Positions 29,719-37,951 of a stretch of 64,000 bases of DNA are shown here, one piece after another (the first letter of the stretch is position 1; each line of letters opens with the position of its first letter). A program made the position numbers and the translations under genes. The stretch is taken from assembly GCF_020075545.1 (NCBI RefSeq), contig NZ_JAIQZK010000007.1:80889-144888 (forward strand). The letters run 5' to 3'. The stretch comes from Nocardioides sp. TRM66260-LWL. GTDB lineage: Bacteria; Actinomycetota; Actinomycetes; Propionibacteriales; Nocardioidaceae. The notes under the pieces are model-generated. The model saw nothing but the letters and a program-made list of their open reading frames with translations, was not told the origin of the DNA and made no database searches.

Positions 29719-30536
29719 CCGGCCAGGGCGGCGTCGACGGCCGCCTTCAGCGCGGCGGGGTCGCCCGAGGGCAGCTGCTGGCCGTTGACGAAGATCGTCG
29801 GCGTGCCCTGGCCGCCCTGGTCGAAGAACGCCTTCGTGGTGGCGGCCGTCCACGACTCGTAGCGGCCGTCGGTGATGCAGGAGGCGACGTCCTTCGCGCC
29901 GGCCTGCTCGGCCAGGCTCACCAGCTGCTCGTCGGGCAGGCCGTCGCCGCCCTCGGCGGGCTGCTGGGCGAAGAGCTCGTCGTGGAACCGCTGCCAGACC
30001 GTCGGGCCGGAGGCCATGACGCAGGCCGAGGCGTTGAGCGAGCGGGTGGAGTAGCGGGTGCTCGACGCGCGGTCGAGGAACGCGATGCCGCGGTACTCCA
30101 CGCGCACGTCCTTCGACGCGGCGTACTGGGCGAGCAGCTGCTTGCCGCCGCTCTCCTCGAACGCGCGGCAGGCGGGGCACTGGAAGTCCTCGACCACCTG
30201 CACGGTGACCTTCGGCTTGGCGGCGCCGGCCTTGGCCGCGGCGCCGACCACGAACGCGCCGGAGTCGGTGACCTGGTCGGGCGTGCCCGCGACGGGGGCG
30301 CTGGGGTCGCTGGCGGCGGCGGGGCCGGCGTCGTCACCGCCGTTGAGGACGACGAGCGTGACGCCGATCGCGACGACCGCGACGACGAGGCCGACGACGG
30401 CCTGGACGAGCAGGCGCCGGCGCGCCCGCGAGCGCTGGGCGGCGCGGACGGTCTCGGCGGCGGCCTCCCGGCGCTGACGCGCGGCGTCGCCGCCGCCGGG
30501 GAGGTTCGGGAGGTTGGGCTGGGACTTGCTGGCCAT
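29715..30536 (-). CDS. DsbA-family thiol:disulfide oxidoreductase
   Basis: 273 aa. Residues 1-41 are cytoplasmic and Arg-rich, residues 42-65 form a membrane anchor and the rest is an extracytoplasmic thioredoxin-fold domain. The active site is C120-P-A-C123 (VVEDFQCPACRAFEE); cis-Pro is in GTPTIFVNGQQLP. Two further cysteines (NASACVMAS, DVASCITD) may form a structural disulfide. It introduces disulfides into exported proteins and is probably re-oxidised by the VKOR encoded downstream. ATG 30536 follows GGAGCCGCC. Confidence 0.93.
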   Translation of the reverse strand: MASKSQPNLPNLPGGGDAARQRREAAAETVRAAQRSRARRRLLVQAVVGLVVAVVAIGVTLVVLNGGDDAGPAAASDPSAPVAGTPDQVTDSGAFVVGAAAKAGAAKPKVTVQVVEDFQCPACRAFEESGGKQLLAQYAASKDVRVEYRGIAFLDRASSTRYSTRSLNASACVMASGPTVWQRFHDELFAQQPAEGGDGLPDEQLVSLAEQAGAKDVASCITDGRYESWTAATTKAFFDQGGQGTPTIFVNGQQLPSGDPAALKAAVDAALAG

Positions 30537-30619
30537 GGTGGCGGCTCCTGGACGAGGTGCTGGGGCCGGTGATCCGGCAGGACGGGGACGGCCGCCGGCG
30601 CGTCGACCCGGCCTGGGGA

Positions 30620-31390
30620 TCAGGCCGGACGGACGACGGCGGCAGGCTCCCCAGGCGGGCCGCGGCGCACCCGGGCGCGGGCGTCGTCGAGGCGCAGCGC
30701 GAACGGGCCGACCGCGACCGTGCGGTGGCGTGCGACCGTGCCGGCCGGCACCGGGAGGAGCGGACGGGCGAGGCGGTCGAGCAGCCGGGCCAGCGGCCGC
30801 GCGGCGAGCGCCGCGACGGTCCAGGCGGCCTGCTCGCCGCGCGCCAGCCACCAGCCGACCAGCGCGGCCGCGGCGACGTGCGCCAGCACCATCGGCAGCT
30901 GGGCCGGCTGGAGGTCGGCCCACAGGTGCAGGGCCCAGGCGGGCACCTCGAGACGGGGCGCGGCGGGCGCCGGGCGTCCGGCCATGAGCTGGTCGGCCAG
31001 GGAGCCGACGCGATCGGTGCGCGTCCAGACCTCCGGGGGCAGGGCCGGCACCGGCGCCGCGACGGCGGCCGGCGTCGAGGCCGCCCGCACCAGCGGACCG
31101 GTGACGCCGTCGCCGCGGTGCCCGGCCACCGCGGTGAGCACCAGGTGCACCAGCGTCTGCCCGCCGATCGTCAGCGCGACCAGCCGGGTCGTCGTGGCGG
31201 GTCGGGCGAGCAGGCGGGCGGCGAGCCCGAGCAGCAGCACGCCGAGGCCGACGAACCAGGCCGCGCCGGGCGCGTACCCGCCGGTGGTGACGTGCGCGAG
31301 CGTGCCGCCGAGCAGCACCACCAGCGTCAGGGCCGCGGCCCGCAGCAGGCGGACGTCGGACCGCACGGCGGTCTCGGACGTCGGGCTCAC
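30620..31390 (-). CDS. Hypothetical membrane protein upstream of the DsbA-copper operon
   Basis: 256 aa with about five membrane segments: LTLVVLLGGTLAHVTTGGYA near residue 18, AAWFVGLGVLLLGLAARLLA, TIGGQTLVHLVLTAVAG and MVLAHVAAAALVGWWLARGE. The GG-x-L-x-HVTTGGYAPG segment and a histidine-bearing helix are typical of a membrane protein often found beside copper genes in actinobacteria; the function is not known. CAGAAT lies 6 bases before GTG 31390, so it has its own leaderless promoter. The gap of 83 bases to dsbA leaves cotranscription open. Confidence 0.75.
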   Translation of the reverse strand: MSPTSETAVRSDVRLLRAAALTLVVLLGGTLAHVTTGGYAPGAAWFVGLGVLLLGLAARLLARPATTTRLVALTIGGQTLVHLVLTAVAGHRGDGVTGPLVRAASTPAAVAAPVPALPPEVWTRTDRVGSLADQLMAGRPAPAAPRLEVPAWALHLWADLQPAQLPMVLAHVAAAALVGWWLARGEQAAWTVAALAARPLARLLDRLARPLLPVPAGTVARHRTVAVGPFALRLDDARARVRRGPPGEPAAVVRPA

Positions 31391-31414
31391 GTCTCCATTC
31401 TGCCGGGCGGGCGG

Positions 31415-32116
31415 TCAGGGGGCGGGGAGCAGGTCCGCCCTGGTGGTGGCGCGCACGTCGCCGCGCTCGCCGACCCAGCCGAGGCCGGGCTCGAGCCGGC
31501 GCACGATCCGTGCAGGCGTCCCGGCCACCACGCAGTGGTCGGGCACCTCGCCGCGCACCACCGACCCCGCGGCCACGACCACCTGGCGGCCGATGGTGGT
31601 GCCGGGGAGCACCACCGCGCCGTGGCCGAGCCAGGAGCCGGCGCCGATGCGCACCGGCTCGTGCGGGCCGAGCTGGCGGCCGATGGGCACGTCCGGGTCG
31701 CGGTAGCCGTGCGAGGAGTCGGAGACGAGGACGTCCTGGCCGAGCCAGACGTCGTCCTCGAGCACGATGCGGGTGTGGGCGGTCAGCGTCGACCGGGCGC
31801 CGATGACGCAGCGGTCGCCGATCACCAGCGCGCGGGCCGGCGCGTGCGGGTCGCCGGGGCCGTAGCCCACCGACAGCGTCGCCTGGCGCCCGATGAGGAC
31901 GTCCCGCCCGACGTGCACCGACCCGGTGTTCATCAGCGTCGCCGCCGGGAACCCGAGGCAGCTGCCCTCCCCGAAGGAGCCGAACGCCTCGGCGGCACGG
32001 GTGCCCGGCACGATCTCGCCGAGCCGGTCGAGCCGGGCCCAGGCAGCCAGGACCACGCCGTTGAGGCTGCGGCGGAGCGTGCGGCGGAGCGTCTGCCGGA
32101 GCGGGTCGGGGAGCAT
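31415..32116 (-). CDS. Left-handed beta-helix acyltransferase
   Basis: 233-aa hexapeptide-repeat transferase (maltose/galactoside acetyltransferase type). The repeats VHVGRDVLIGRQATLSVGYG, VIGDRCVIGARSTLTAHTRI and PVRIGAGSWLGHGAVVLPGT form the prism, and VVRGEVPDHCVVAGTPARIV closes it as in acetyl-CoA-dependent members. A short Arg-rich amphipathic start may touch the membrane. It probably acetylates a sugar of a cell-surface glycan; the acceptor is unknown. Confidence 0.85.
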   Translation of the reverse strand: MLPDPLRQTLRRTLRRSLNGVVLAAWARLDRLGEIVPGTRAAEAFGSFGEGSCLGFPAATLMNTGSVHVGRDVLIGRQATLSVGYGPGDPHAPARALVIGDRCVIGARSTLTAHTRIVLEDDVWLGQDVLVSDSSHGYRDPDVPIGRQLGPHEPVRIGAGSWLGHGAVVLPGTTIGRQVVVAAGSVVRGEVPDHCVVAGTPARIVRRLEPGLGWVGERGDVRATTRADLLPAP

Positions 32117-32157
32117 CCGCGCAGCGTAGGACCGCGCGGCGAGGTGTGGCGCGCGTC

Positions 32158-32478
32158 TCAGGTCGGGGCGTCGCCGAGCAGGGCGACCCGCAGCACGACG
32201 ATGTCGCCGAGGGCGATCCGCTCCCGGCGTCGGATGTCGGGACGCAGCGGCGCCAGGTAGCCGCCGTCGTGCGGCACCAGCGCGGTGCGCCACGCCGTGG
32301 CGCCCAGGCTCAGGAGCACGGGCACGCGACCCCAGGCGTCCGAGCCCGTGGCCGGCGAGGCGGCGATCCGGCGGGCGGTCGGCTCGGGCAGCGTGACGAC
32401 GTGCCAGGGCACCGGCCCGGTCCAGCGCCAGACCTCGCCGACGACGTCGAACTGCGTCTCCGACCGCACACGCGCCAC
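32158..32478 (-). CDS. DUF1905 domain protein
   Basis: 106-aa protein matching DUF1905: TQFDVVGEVWRWTGPVPWHV, GSDAWGRVPVLLSLGATAWR and DGGYLAPLRPDIRRRERIAL. The family is a small beta-barrel of unknown role, often linked to AAC-like or YdeI proteins. The start is uncertain: GTG 32478 is used; TTG 32496 and GTG 32469 are in frame. It is divergent from the response regulator gene, 59 bases apart. Confidence 0.75.
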   Translation of the reverse strand: MARVRSETQFDVVGEVWRWTGPVPWHVVTLPEPTARRIAASPATGSDAWGRVPVLLSLGATAWRTALVPHDGGYLAPLRPDIRRRERIALGDIVVLRVALLGDAPT

Positions 32479-32537
32479 GGTAGTGAGGGGCGCCAACGGA
32501 CAGGTCGCGTGCAGGTTCGCGGTGGCATCCTGACGCC

Positions 32538-33227
32538 GTGACGCAGGCGGGCGGACTGACGGTGGGCGTGGTCGAGGACGATCCGGTGATCCGGCGCGTG
32601 GTCGTCGGCGCCCTCGAGCTGGCCGGCCACCGGGCCCTGGTGGCGCACGACGGCGGCGAGGCGCTCAGCCGGCTCACCGACGCCGCGGCGCTGACCGGCG
32701 TCGACGTCGTCGTGCTCGACATCGGCCTGCCCGACGCCGACGGTCGCGACGTGTGCCAGGCGCTGCGCACCGCCGGGCAGGTCGCCCCGGTGATCTTCCT
32801 GACCGCGCTCGGCGCGGTGCACGACCGGCTCTCCGGCTTCAGCGCCGGCGCGGACGACTACCTGGCCAAGCCGTTCGACGTGAAGGAGCTGCTGGCGCGG
32901 GTGGAGGCCCTCGGCCGCCGCGGCCGCCTGGTGGCGCCGCAGACGCCCGGCGACCTCGTCCTCGATCCCGCTCGCCACGCCCTGGCCTGCGGCGGACGCA
33001 GCGTCTCCCTCACGCCCACCGAGTTCCGGATGCTCGCGGCCATCACCTCGCGGCCCGGCGAGGTGGTGCGGCGGCGCGCGGTGGTCGCGGCCGCCTGGCC
33101 CGACGGCGCGATCGTCAGCGAGAACACCGTCGACAGCTACGTGCGACGACTGCGCGCCAAGCTCGAGGAGATCGCCTCTCCGGTGCGCCTGCACACGGTG
33201 CGGGGCGTCGGGTACGAGCTGCGATGA
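32538..33227 (+). CDS. OmpR-family response regulator
   Basis: 229 aa. The receiver domain has phospho-acceptor D61 (VVVLDIGLPDADG), the acidic pair VVEDD and the conserved K in DDYLAKPFDVKELL. The winged-helix DNA-binding domain contains LTPTEFRMLAAITSRPGEVV and VDSYVRRLRAKL. CATCCT lies 6 bases before the GTG. It overlaps the kinase gene by 4 bases (ATGA), so they form a cognate pair. The signal and regulon are not evident; Zur is convergent with the pair but there is no sign of a link. Confidence 0.93.
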   Translation: MTQAGGLTVGVVEDDPVIRRVVVGALELAGHRALVAHDGGEALSRLTDAAALTGVDVVVLDIGLPDADGRDVCQALRTAGQVAPVIFLTALGAVHDRLSGFSAGADDYLAKPFDVKELLARVEALGRRGRLVAPQTPGDLVLDPARHALACGGRSVSLTPTEFRMLAAITSRPGEVVRRRAVVAAAWPDGAIVSENTVDSYVRRLRAKLEEIASPVRLHTVRGVGYELR

Positions 33228-34546
33228 CGCGCCTGTGGCGTCCGCGGAGCGTCCGCACCCGGCTGGTGGCCTCGACCGTGCTGGTCACCTTCCTGCTCAC
33301 GCTGGTCGTCGGCGTCGTGCTGCACCGCGTGCTCGACCGCACGGTGGGGCGCGACGTCGACCAGGTGCTCCGCAGCCGGGCCGACGCGATGGTCACCGTC
33401 GTCGTCACGGCCTCCGCCGACACCCCCGGCCGGCTCACGGTGCCCGACGGCGCCCTCACCGCCGGGGTGTGGGTGGTCGACGCGGCCGGACGCACCGTCG
33501 CGGGCGCGGTCGAGCCGCAGGCCCGGGCGACCGCGGCCGCGCTCGCCACCGTGCGGGCGCCGGTGCAGCAGGGCGCCGGCGACGACACCCGGGTGCGCGC
33601 CCAGCCGTTCGTCACCCGCGACGGCGTCCGCGGCGTCGTCCTGGTCAGCCAGGACACCGGCCCCTACGAGCGCTCGGAGACCTACGCGACCCTGACCATC
33701 GTCGTCCTCGGCGCCTTCGCGATGGCCGTGGCCGGCGGCGTGGCGTGGCTGGTCAGCGGGCGGGCGCTGGCGCCGGTGCGCGTCATGGCGGCACGGGCCA
33801 GCGAGTGGAGCGAGCACGACCTCGGCCACCGGTTCGCCCTCGGCGAGGGCGACGACGAGCTGACCACGCTGGGCCGCACCCTCGACCGGCTGCTCGACCG
33901 GGTGGCGCAGGCCATCCGCGCCGAGCAGCGGCTCACCAGCGAGCTCGCCCACGAGCTGCGCACGCCCCTGACCGGCATCCGCGGCGTCGCCGAGCTCGCC
34001 CTGCTGCGCGGCGTCGACGACCCGGCGCTGCGCGCCGACCTGGAGGACGTCGCCCGCTCGGCAGCCGCCATGGCCGACGTGATCACCGCGCTGCTCGACC
34101 TCGCCCGCGACGGCCGCGCGGAGGCCGGCCGCGGCTGCGCGCTCGAGGACCTCCTCGCCCGGGTCGCCGAGCACGTCCCGCCCGGCACCGCCCTGGCGGT
34201 CGGCCCGCTGCCCTCGGACGCGCGGATCGCCGCCCCGCTCGAGATGGCCCTCGCGGCGCTCTCCCCCGTCGTCGAGAACGCCGGACGGCACGCCGCCTCC
34301 AGCGTCCGGCTCGAGGCGACGGAGACCGACGGCGCGCTGCGCGTCCGGGTGGCCGACGACGGAGCGGGGATCGACCCCGCGCTCGGCGCACGGATCTTCG
34401 AGTCGGGCTTCAGCGGCGCCGACGGCACCGGGCTCGGGCTGGGCATCGCCCGACGGGTCGCCCGCTCCCTCGGCGGCGACGTCGAGACCGCGCCGGGCGA
34501 CGGCGCCGGCGCCGCGTTCGTCGTCCGGCTGCCGCTGCTCTCCTGA
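33224..34546 (+). CDS. Sensor histidine kinase
   Basis: 440 aa. TM1 is at about 14-33, an extracytoplasmic domain of about 115 residues follows, and TM2 is TIVVLGAFAMAVAGGVAWLV. Then come a HAMP domain, the H-box SELAHELRTPLTGIRGVAEL with H243, the N-box ALSPVVENAGRH and VRVADDGAGIDPA with GTGLGLGIARRVARSLGG. The sensor domain has few Cys and no recognised fold. It phosphorylates the regulator encoded upstream. A short kinase core without PAS. Confidence 0.92.
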   Translation: MTRLWRPRSVRTRLVASTVLVTFLLTLVVGVVLHRVLDRTVGRDVDQVLRSRADAMVTVVVTASADTPGRLTVPDGALTAGVWVVDAAGRTVAGAVEPQARATAAALATVRAPVQQGAGDDTRVRAQPFVTRDGVRGVVLVSQDTGPYERSETYATLTIVVLGAFAMAVAGGVAWLVSGRALAPVRVMAARASEWSEHDLGHRFALGEGDDELTTLGRTLDRLLDRVAQAIRAEQRLTSELAHELRTPLTGIRGVAELALLRGVDDPALRADLEDVARSAAAMADVITALLDLARDGRAEAGRGCALEDLLARVAEHVPPGTALAVGPLPSDARIAAPLEMALAALSPVVENAGRHAASSVRLEATETDGALRVRVADDGAGIDPALGARIFESGFSGADGTGLGLGIARRVARSLGGDVETAPGDGAGAAFVVRLPLLS

Positions 34547-34554
34547 GCCGGGCC

Positions 34555-34568
34555 GACCCGCGCGGGTC
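34555..34568. terminator. Palindrome between kinase and zur genes
   Basis: GACCCGCGCGGGTC, a perfect 14-bp palindrome that starts 9 bases after the kinase stop and covers two bases of the zur stop codon. It can act as a bidirectional terminator although it forms only a short stem. Confidence 0.6.
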
Positions 34569-34974
34569 AGGCGTGGCAGGCGGCGCAGACGCCGAAGAGC
34601 TCCAGGGTGTGCGTGACGTCGCGGAAGCCGTGCTCCTGCGCGGCGCGGTCGGCCCACGACTCGACGGCGGGCCCCTCGATCTCCTCGACCCGGCCGCACA
34701 CCCGGCAGATCAGGTGGTGGTGGTGGCTGCTGCCGCAGCGTCGGTAGCGCACCTCGCCGTCCTCGTCGCGCAGGGTGTCGACGACCTGCTCCTCGGCGAG
34801 CGCCTGCAGGTTGCGGTAGACGGTGGAGAGTCCGACGGTCTCGCCGCGGTCGCGGAGCACCTGGTGCACCTGCTGCGCGCTGAGGAACTCCTCGGCGGTG
34901 GCCAGCACCTCCTGCACGACGGTGCGCTGACGCGTCGTGCGGCGGGCGCCCGAGGTCGACGTCGTCACAGCCAT
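34567..34974 (-). CDS. zur: Zinc uptake regulator Zur (Fur family)
   Basis: 135-aa metal-dependent repressor. The winged helix is TRQRTVVQEVLATAEEFLSA and GLSTVYRNLQALAEEQVVDT. The dimer/metal domain has SSHHHHLICRVCGRVEEIEG, ESWADRAAQEHGFRDVTHTL and ELFGVCAACHA, with two CxxC pairs binding structural zinc. The layout matches mycobacterial FurB (Zur) more closely than iron Fur. TAGACT lies 7 bases before the ATG. A likely target is the Zur box at 56222-56236 before a COG0523-like gene. No autoregulatory box was seen. Confidence 0.9.
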   Translation of the reverse strand: MAVTTSTSGARRTTRQRTVVQEVLATAEEFLSAQQVHQVLRDRGETVGLSTVYRNLQALAEEQVVDTLRDEDGEVRYRRCGSSHHHHLICRVCGRVEEIEGPAVESWADRAAQEHGFRDVTHTLELFGVCAACHA

Positions 34975-34994
34975 GCCGCAGAGTCTAGGGGCGC

Positions 34995-36938
34995 TCAGGG
35001 CGCCGCGTCGGGCGCGACCGCCCGCGGGCACTCCGAGCCGCGCGGGAAGCGGTACGGCGCGCCGAGGCGGTACTGCCCGGCGGCCGGCGCGTCGACGATG
35101 ACCCAGTTGTCGCGCACCCCGCCGTCGGCGCCCGGGGCGGCGCGCGCCTCCTCGACGTCGGTCAGGCACGCCTGGGAGAGCATCGGGCCGATCGCCGGCG
35201 GCGTGACGGCGACGCCGCCCGCGCGGGGCTTCGGACCGGGCAGCGGGTCGCCCGCGGAGTCGACGAGGCTCAGCCACGGCGAGGCCGGGATGCGCACGAT
35301 GATGCGCGCCGCGCGGGGCGTGGTGAGCACCAGGCCGCCGGCGTCGAAGGAGACCACGCGGGCCGGCGCGGAGACCAGCGGCGTGGGGTCGGAGACCTCG
35401 TAGAGCTGCCAGTCGGCGTCCGACCAGACCTGGGTGAGGAACGGCAGTCCGCGGCGGATCAGCCGCGCCTCCTCGACCGCCGCCGGGTCGGGGTCGCCCG
35501 TGCTGAGCACCACGAACCGCACCGCCCAGCGGTGCAGCCACTCGCGGTACGCGGCGCCCGTGAGCGGCGCGTCGGCGTAGAAGAGGGCGTTGCGCTCGGC
35601 GTCGGCCTGGCGGTTCCAGCCGCGCGCGAGCGGGAGGTACGGCGCGATCGCGGAGGCCTCGCGGTGGCTGCGGGTCGGCACGACCTCGACCCGGCCCTGG
35701 TCGGCGCCGCGGCTGCGCAGCTGCGCGAGCAGCGGGTCGAGGTCGGTGGTGAAGGCCTCCGGCGCGCGGGTCGTCACCGCGTCGCGAGCGGCGGTGGCGA
35801 CCTGCCAGGAGGCGGAGGTGAGCAGCGCGATGACCACGCCGACGACCGCCAGACGACGCCCGACGCGGCGCGCGAGCCACGACGTCGAGGCGCCGGCGTC
35901 GCAGGCGGCCGCGAGCAGCACGGCGCCGCCGAAGATGAGGCCCAGGCGGCTGATGTTGGTGCCGATCGGCGACGGCACGAGCCAGGCCAGCAGGACGAAG
36001 AGCACGTAGAGCGCCCCGCCCGCCCGCAGCAGGCGCCACGAGCGCGGCACGAGCAGCACCACGCACAGCCCCGCGATGACCGGCAGGACGGCGGAGTTCC
36101 ACGCCATGGGCTGCCGGCCGGAGAAGGGGAACAGCACCGAGGAGCCGGCGACCACGAGCACCGGCGGCACGCCCAGGGCGTAGGACGCCGCCGGGCGGCG
36201 CGCCACCCACAGCGTCGCGGCCACGAGCCCGAGGAACAGGCCCGCGACGGGACTCGCGGCGGTGGCCAGCGCGGCGCTGACGGCCGCGAGCAGGCCGCGA
36301 CGACGCCGCGCGGCGCGCGTGGGCGTCGAGGCGGGCGTCGGCCAGGCGAAGACGACGCACAGCGCGGCGAGGGCGAACATGGTGCCGAGGACGAAGGTGA
36401 CGCGTCCCGACACCGAGTTGCCGAACAGCGCCACGACCAGGCCCAGCACGGGCCACCACCGCTGGCGTCCGGTGGGCAGCCGGCTCGCGACGAGCCAGGC
36501 GAAGAGCGCGCCGGCGCCGGTCGCGGCCAGGATCATCGTCGAGCGCACGCCGAGCAGCGCCATCAGGTAGGGCGAGAGCACGCTGTACGAGACCGGGTGC
36601 ATGCCGCCGTACCAGGCGAGGTTGTAGGCCGAGCCGGGGTGCGAGCGGGCGAACTCCGCCCAGGCGTCCTGGGCGGCGATGTCGCCGCCGGAGTCGGCCA
36701 GCAGCCACCACCAGACGAGCTGGAGGCCGAGGGAGAGCACGACCGCGGCGAGCACCAGCCGGCCGGCGTCGGCCGGGCCGTCCACGAGGCGGCGCACCAG
36801 GGGACGGGGAACCCGCTCGCCGGCGCGCGGACGCGCGGGGGCGCCGTGCGGGTCGACGACGTGGGCAGCGCGGGGCGAGGGGGAGGGTCGGGGCGCCGGG
36901 GAGGGCGCGGTGTCGCGCGGCCCGACGTCGAGGCTCAC
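34995..36938 (-). CDS. Large membrane protein, possible GT-C glycosyltransferase
   Basis: 647 aa from GTG 36938. The N-terminal 65 residues are Pro/Arg-rich and cytoplasmic. About 11-12 membrane segments follow to about residue 390, then a soluble extracytoplasmic domain of about 250 aa. The loop after TM1 (DSGGDIAAQDAWAEFARSHP) is acidic, as in GT-C enzymes that use polyprenyl sugars in wall arabinan or mannan synthesis. I recognise no diagnostic motif, so this is an inference. Two Cys lie far apart near the C-terminus (SQACLTDVEEA, GSECPRAVAPD). Confidence 0.6.
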   Translation of the reverse strand: MSLDVGPRDTAPSPAPRPSPSPRAAHVVDPHGAPARPRAGERVPRPLVRRLVDGPADAGRLVLAAVVLSLGLQLVWWWLLADSGGDIAAQDAWAEFARSHPGSAYNLAWYGGMHPVSYSVLSPYLMALLGVRSTMILAATGAGALFAWLVASRLPTGRQRWWPVLGLVVALFGNSVSGRVTFVLGTMFALAALCVVFAWPTPASTPTRAARRRRGLLAAVSAALATAASPVAGLFLGLVAATLWVARRPAASYALGVPPVLVVAGSSVLFPFSGRQPMAWNSAVLPVIAGLCVVLLVPRSWRLLRAGGALYVLFVLLAWLVPSPIGTNISRLGLIFGGAVLLAAACDAGASTSWLARRVGRRLAVVGVVIALLTSASWQVATAARDAVTTRAPEAFTTDLDPLLAQLRSRGADQGRVEVVPTRSHREASAIAPYLPLARGWNRQADAERNALFYADAPLTGAAYREWLHRWAVRFVVLSTGDPDPAAVEEARLIRRGLPFLTQVWSDADWQLYEVSDPTPLVSAPARVVSFDAGGLVLTTPRAARIIVRIPASPWLSLVDSAGDPLPGPKPRAGGVAVTPPAIGPMLSQACLTDVEEARAAPGADGGVRDNWVIVDAPAAGQYRLGAPYRFPRGSECPRAVAPDAAP

Positions 36939-37013
36939 CCGAACACGCGGCCGCGGTGCTGGGGGGCGCGCGGGGGGCGCGGTACCGGGGCCGTCACGGG
37001 CCAGAGGCTACCC

Positions 37014-37045
37014 GTTGGGGGCCGTTCCACGCCCGTTCACGGGCC
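37014..37045 (+). promoter_or_regulatory. PHO-box-like direct repeats
   Basis: GTTGGGGGCC, GTTCCACGCCC and GTTCACGGGCC begin at 37014, 37024 and 37035, spacings of 10 and 11. Actinobacterial PhoP binds 11-bp direct repeats with GTTCACC. The fit is partial. The site lies between the divergent genes at 36938 and 37135. Confidence 0.3.
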
Positions 37046-37067
37046 GCACCCGCCGGCGTCGCGCGTC

Positions 37068-37098
37068 CATCGCCTGCCCATCGCCTGCCCATCGCCGG
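37068..37098. repeat. 11-bp tandem repeat before a small membrane protein gene
   Basis: CATCGCCTGCC occurs twice and a third time as CATCGCCGGG, in phase, 37-67 bases before GTG 37135. A helical-turn period fits an operator, but slippage in GC-rich DNA is equally possible. Confidence 0.5.
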
Positions 37099-37134
37099 GA
37101 CGACGGCGAGGCAGCGGCCCCTACGCTCGGCGCC

Positions 37135-37575
37135 GTGACGCTCCCGACGACGCCGGACGCCGAGGCCCTCCTGCTCGCGGCCTGCGCGCTGCACGCCGGC
37201 TTCCAGTCCGTCGTGACCGTGCTGGTCTACCCGGCCCTGGCCGAGGTGCCCACGGCCGGGTGGCGCACCGCCCACGACCGCCACTCGCGGCGGATCACGC
37301 CGATCGTCGGCGCGGTCTACGCCGCCGTCCTGGCCGCCTGCGGGCTGGCGCTCGCGCGGACGGATCCCGACGCGGGCCTCGTGCTCGCCCTCGGCGGCAC
37401 CGGTCTGGCGCTGGCGACGACCGCATTGGCCGCGGCACCGCTGCACGGCCGGCTGGGGGCGCTGGCCGATCCCGCCGAGCGCGGCCCTCTGGTGGCCCGG
37501 CTCCTGGTCGTCGATCGCGTGCGCTGGGCCGGCACCCTGATCGCGCTGGCGGGCGCCCTGCTCGTACTGGCCTGA
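37135..37575 (+). CDS. Small four-span membrane protein
   Basis: 146 aa from GTG 37135, with TACGCT (37122-37127) 7 bases before it. Four membrane segments: ALLLAACALHAGFQSVVTVL, RRITPIVGAVYAAVLAACGL, GLVLALGGTGLALATTALAA and WAGTLIALAGALLVLA. The H-A-x-x-Q and D-x-x-H-x-R residues near the helix ends resemble DUF1772-type proteins, but the match is not certain. Function unknown. It sits alone between the GT-C-like gene and DUF427. Confidence 0.7.
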   Translation: MTLPTTPDAEALLLAACALHAGFQSVVTVLVYPALAEVPTAGWRTAHDRHSRRITPIVGAVYAAVLAACGLALARTDPDAGLVLALGGTGLALATTALAAAPLHGRLGALADPAERGPLVARLLVVDRVRWAGTLIALAGALLVLA

Positions 37576-37669
37576 GCCGCGGTCGCCCCCTCCCCCGGAG
37601 GAGCCGGGAACAACCCCTGCGGCGGCACCGTTGCGTCCGTCGCCCGCCGCCGGCACTCGAGGAGGAACC

Positions 37670-37951
37670 ATGAAGGCCATCTGGCACGGCACCGTGATCG
37701 CCGAGAGCGACGACACCGTCGTCGTCGAGGGCAACCACTACTTCCCGCGGGCGGCGGTGGCCGACGAGTTCGTCAAGCCGTCCGAGCGCACCTCGGTCTG
37801 CCCGTGGAAGGGCACCGCGTCGTACTACGACGTCGAGGTCGACGGCGTGCGCAACGTCGACGCCGCCTGGTACTACCCCGACCCGAAGCCCGCGGCCAGC
37901 GAGATCGCCGGTCGCGTGGCGTTCTGGAAGGGCGTCGAGGTCACGGCCTGA
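37670..37951 (+). CDS. DUF427 domain protein
   Basis: 93-aa protein of the DUF427 family: MKAIWHGTVIAESDDTVVVE, NHYFPRAAVADEFVKPSERT, SVCPWKGTASYYDVEVDGV and AAWYYPDPKPAASEIAGRVA. The family is a small beta-fold of unknown activity. GGAGGAACC precedes the ATG. Its stop overlaps the egtD stop region tail to tail by 11 bases. Confidence 0.9.
   Translation: MKAIWHGTVIAESDDTVVVEGNHYFPRAAVADEFVKPSERTSVCPWKGTASYYDVEVDGVRNVDAAWYYPDPKPAASEIAGRVAFWKGVEVTA

Noticed and set aside
34567..34974. Iron-sensing Fur
   Set aside because: The SSHHHH/CRVCG layout fits Zur (FurB), and a Zur box is present in the window.
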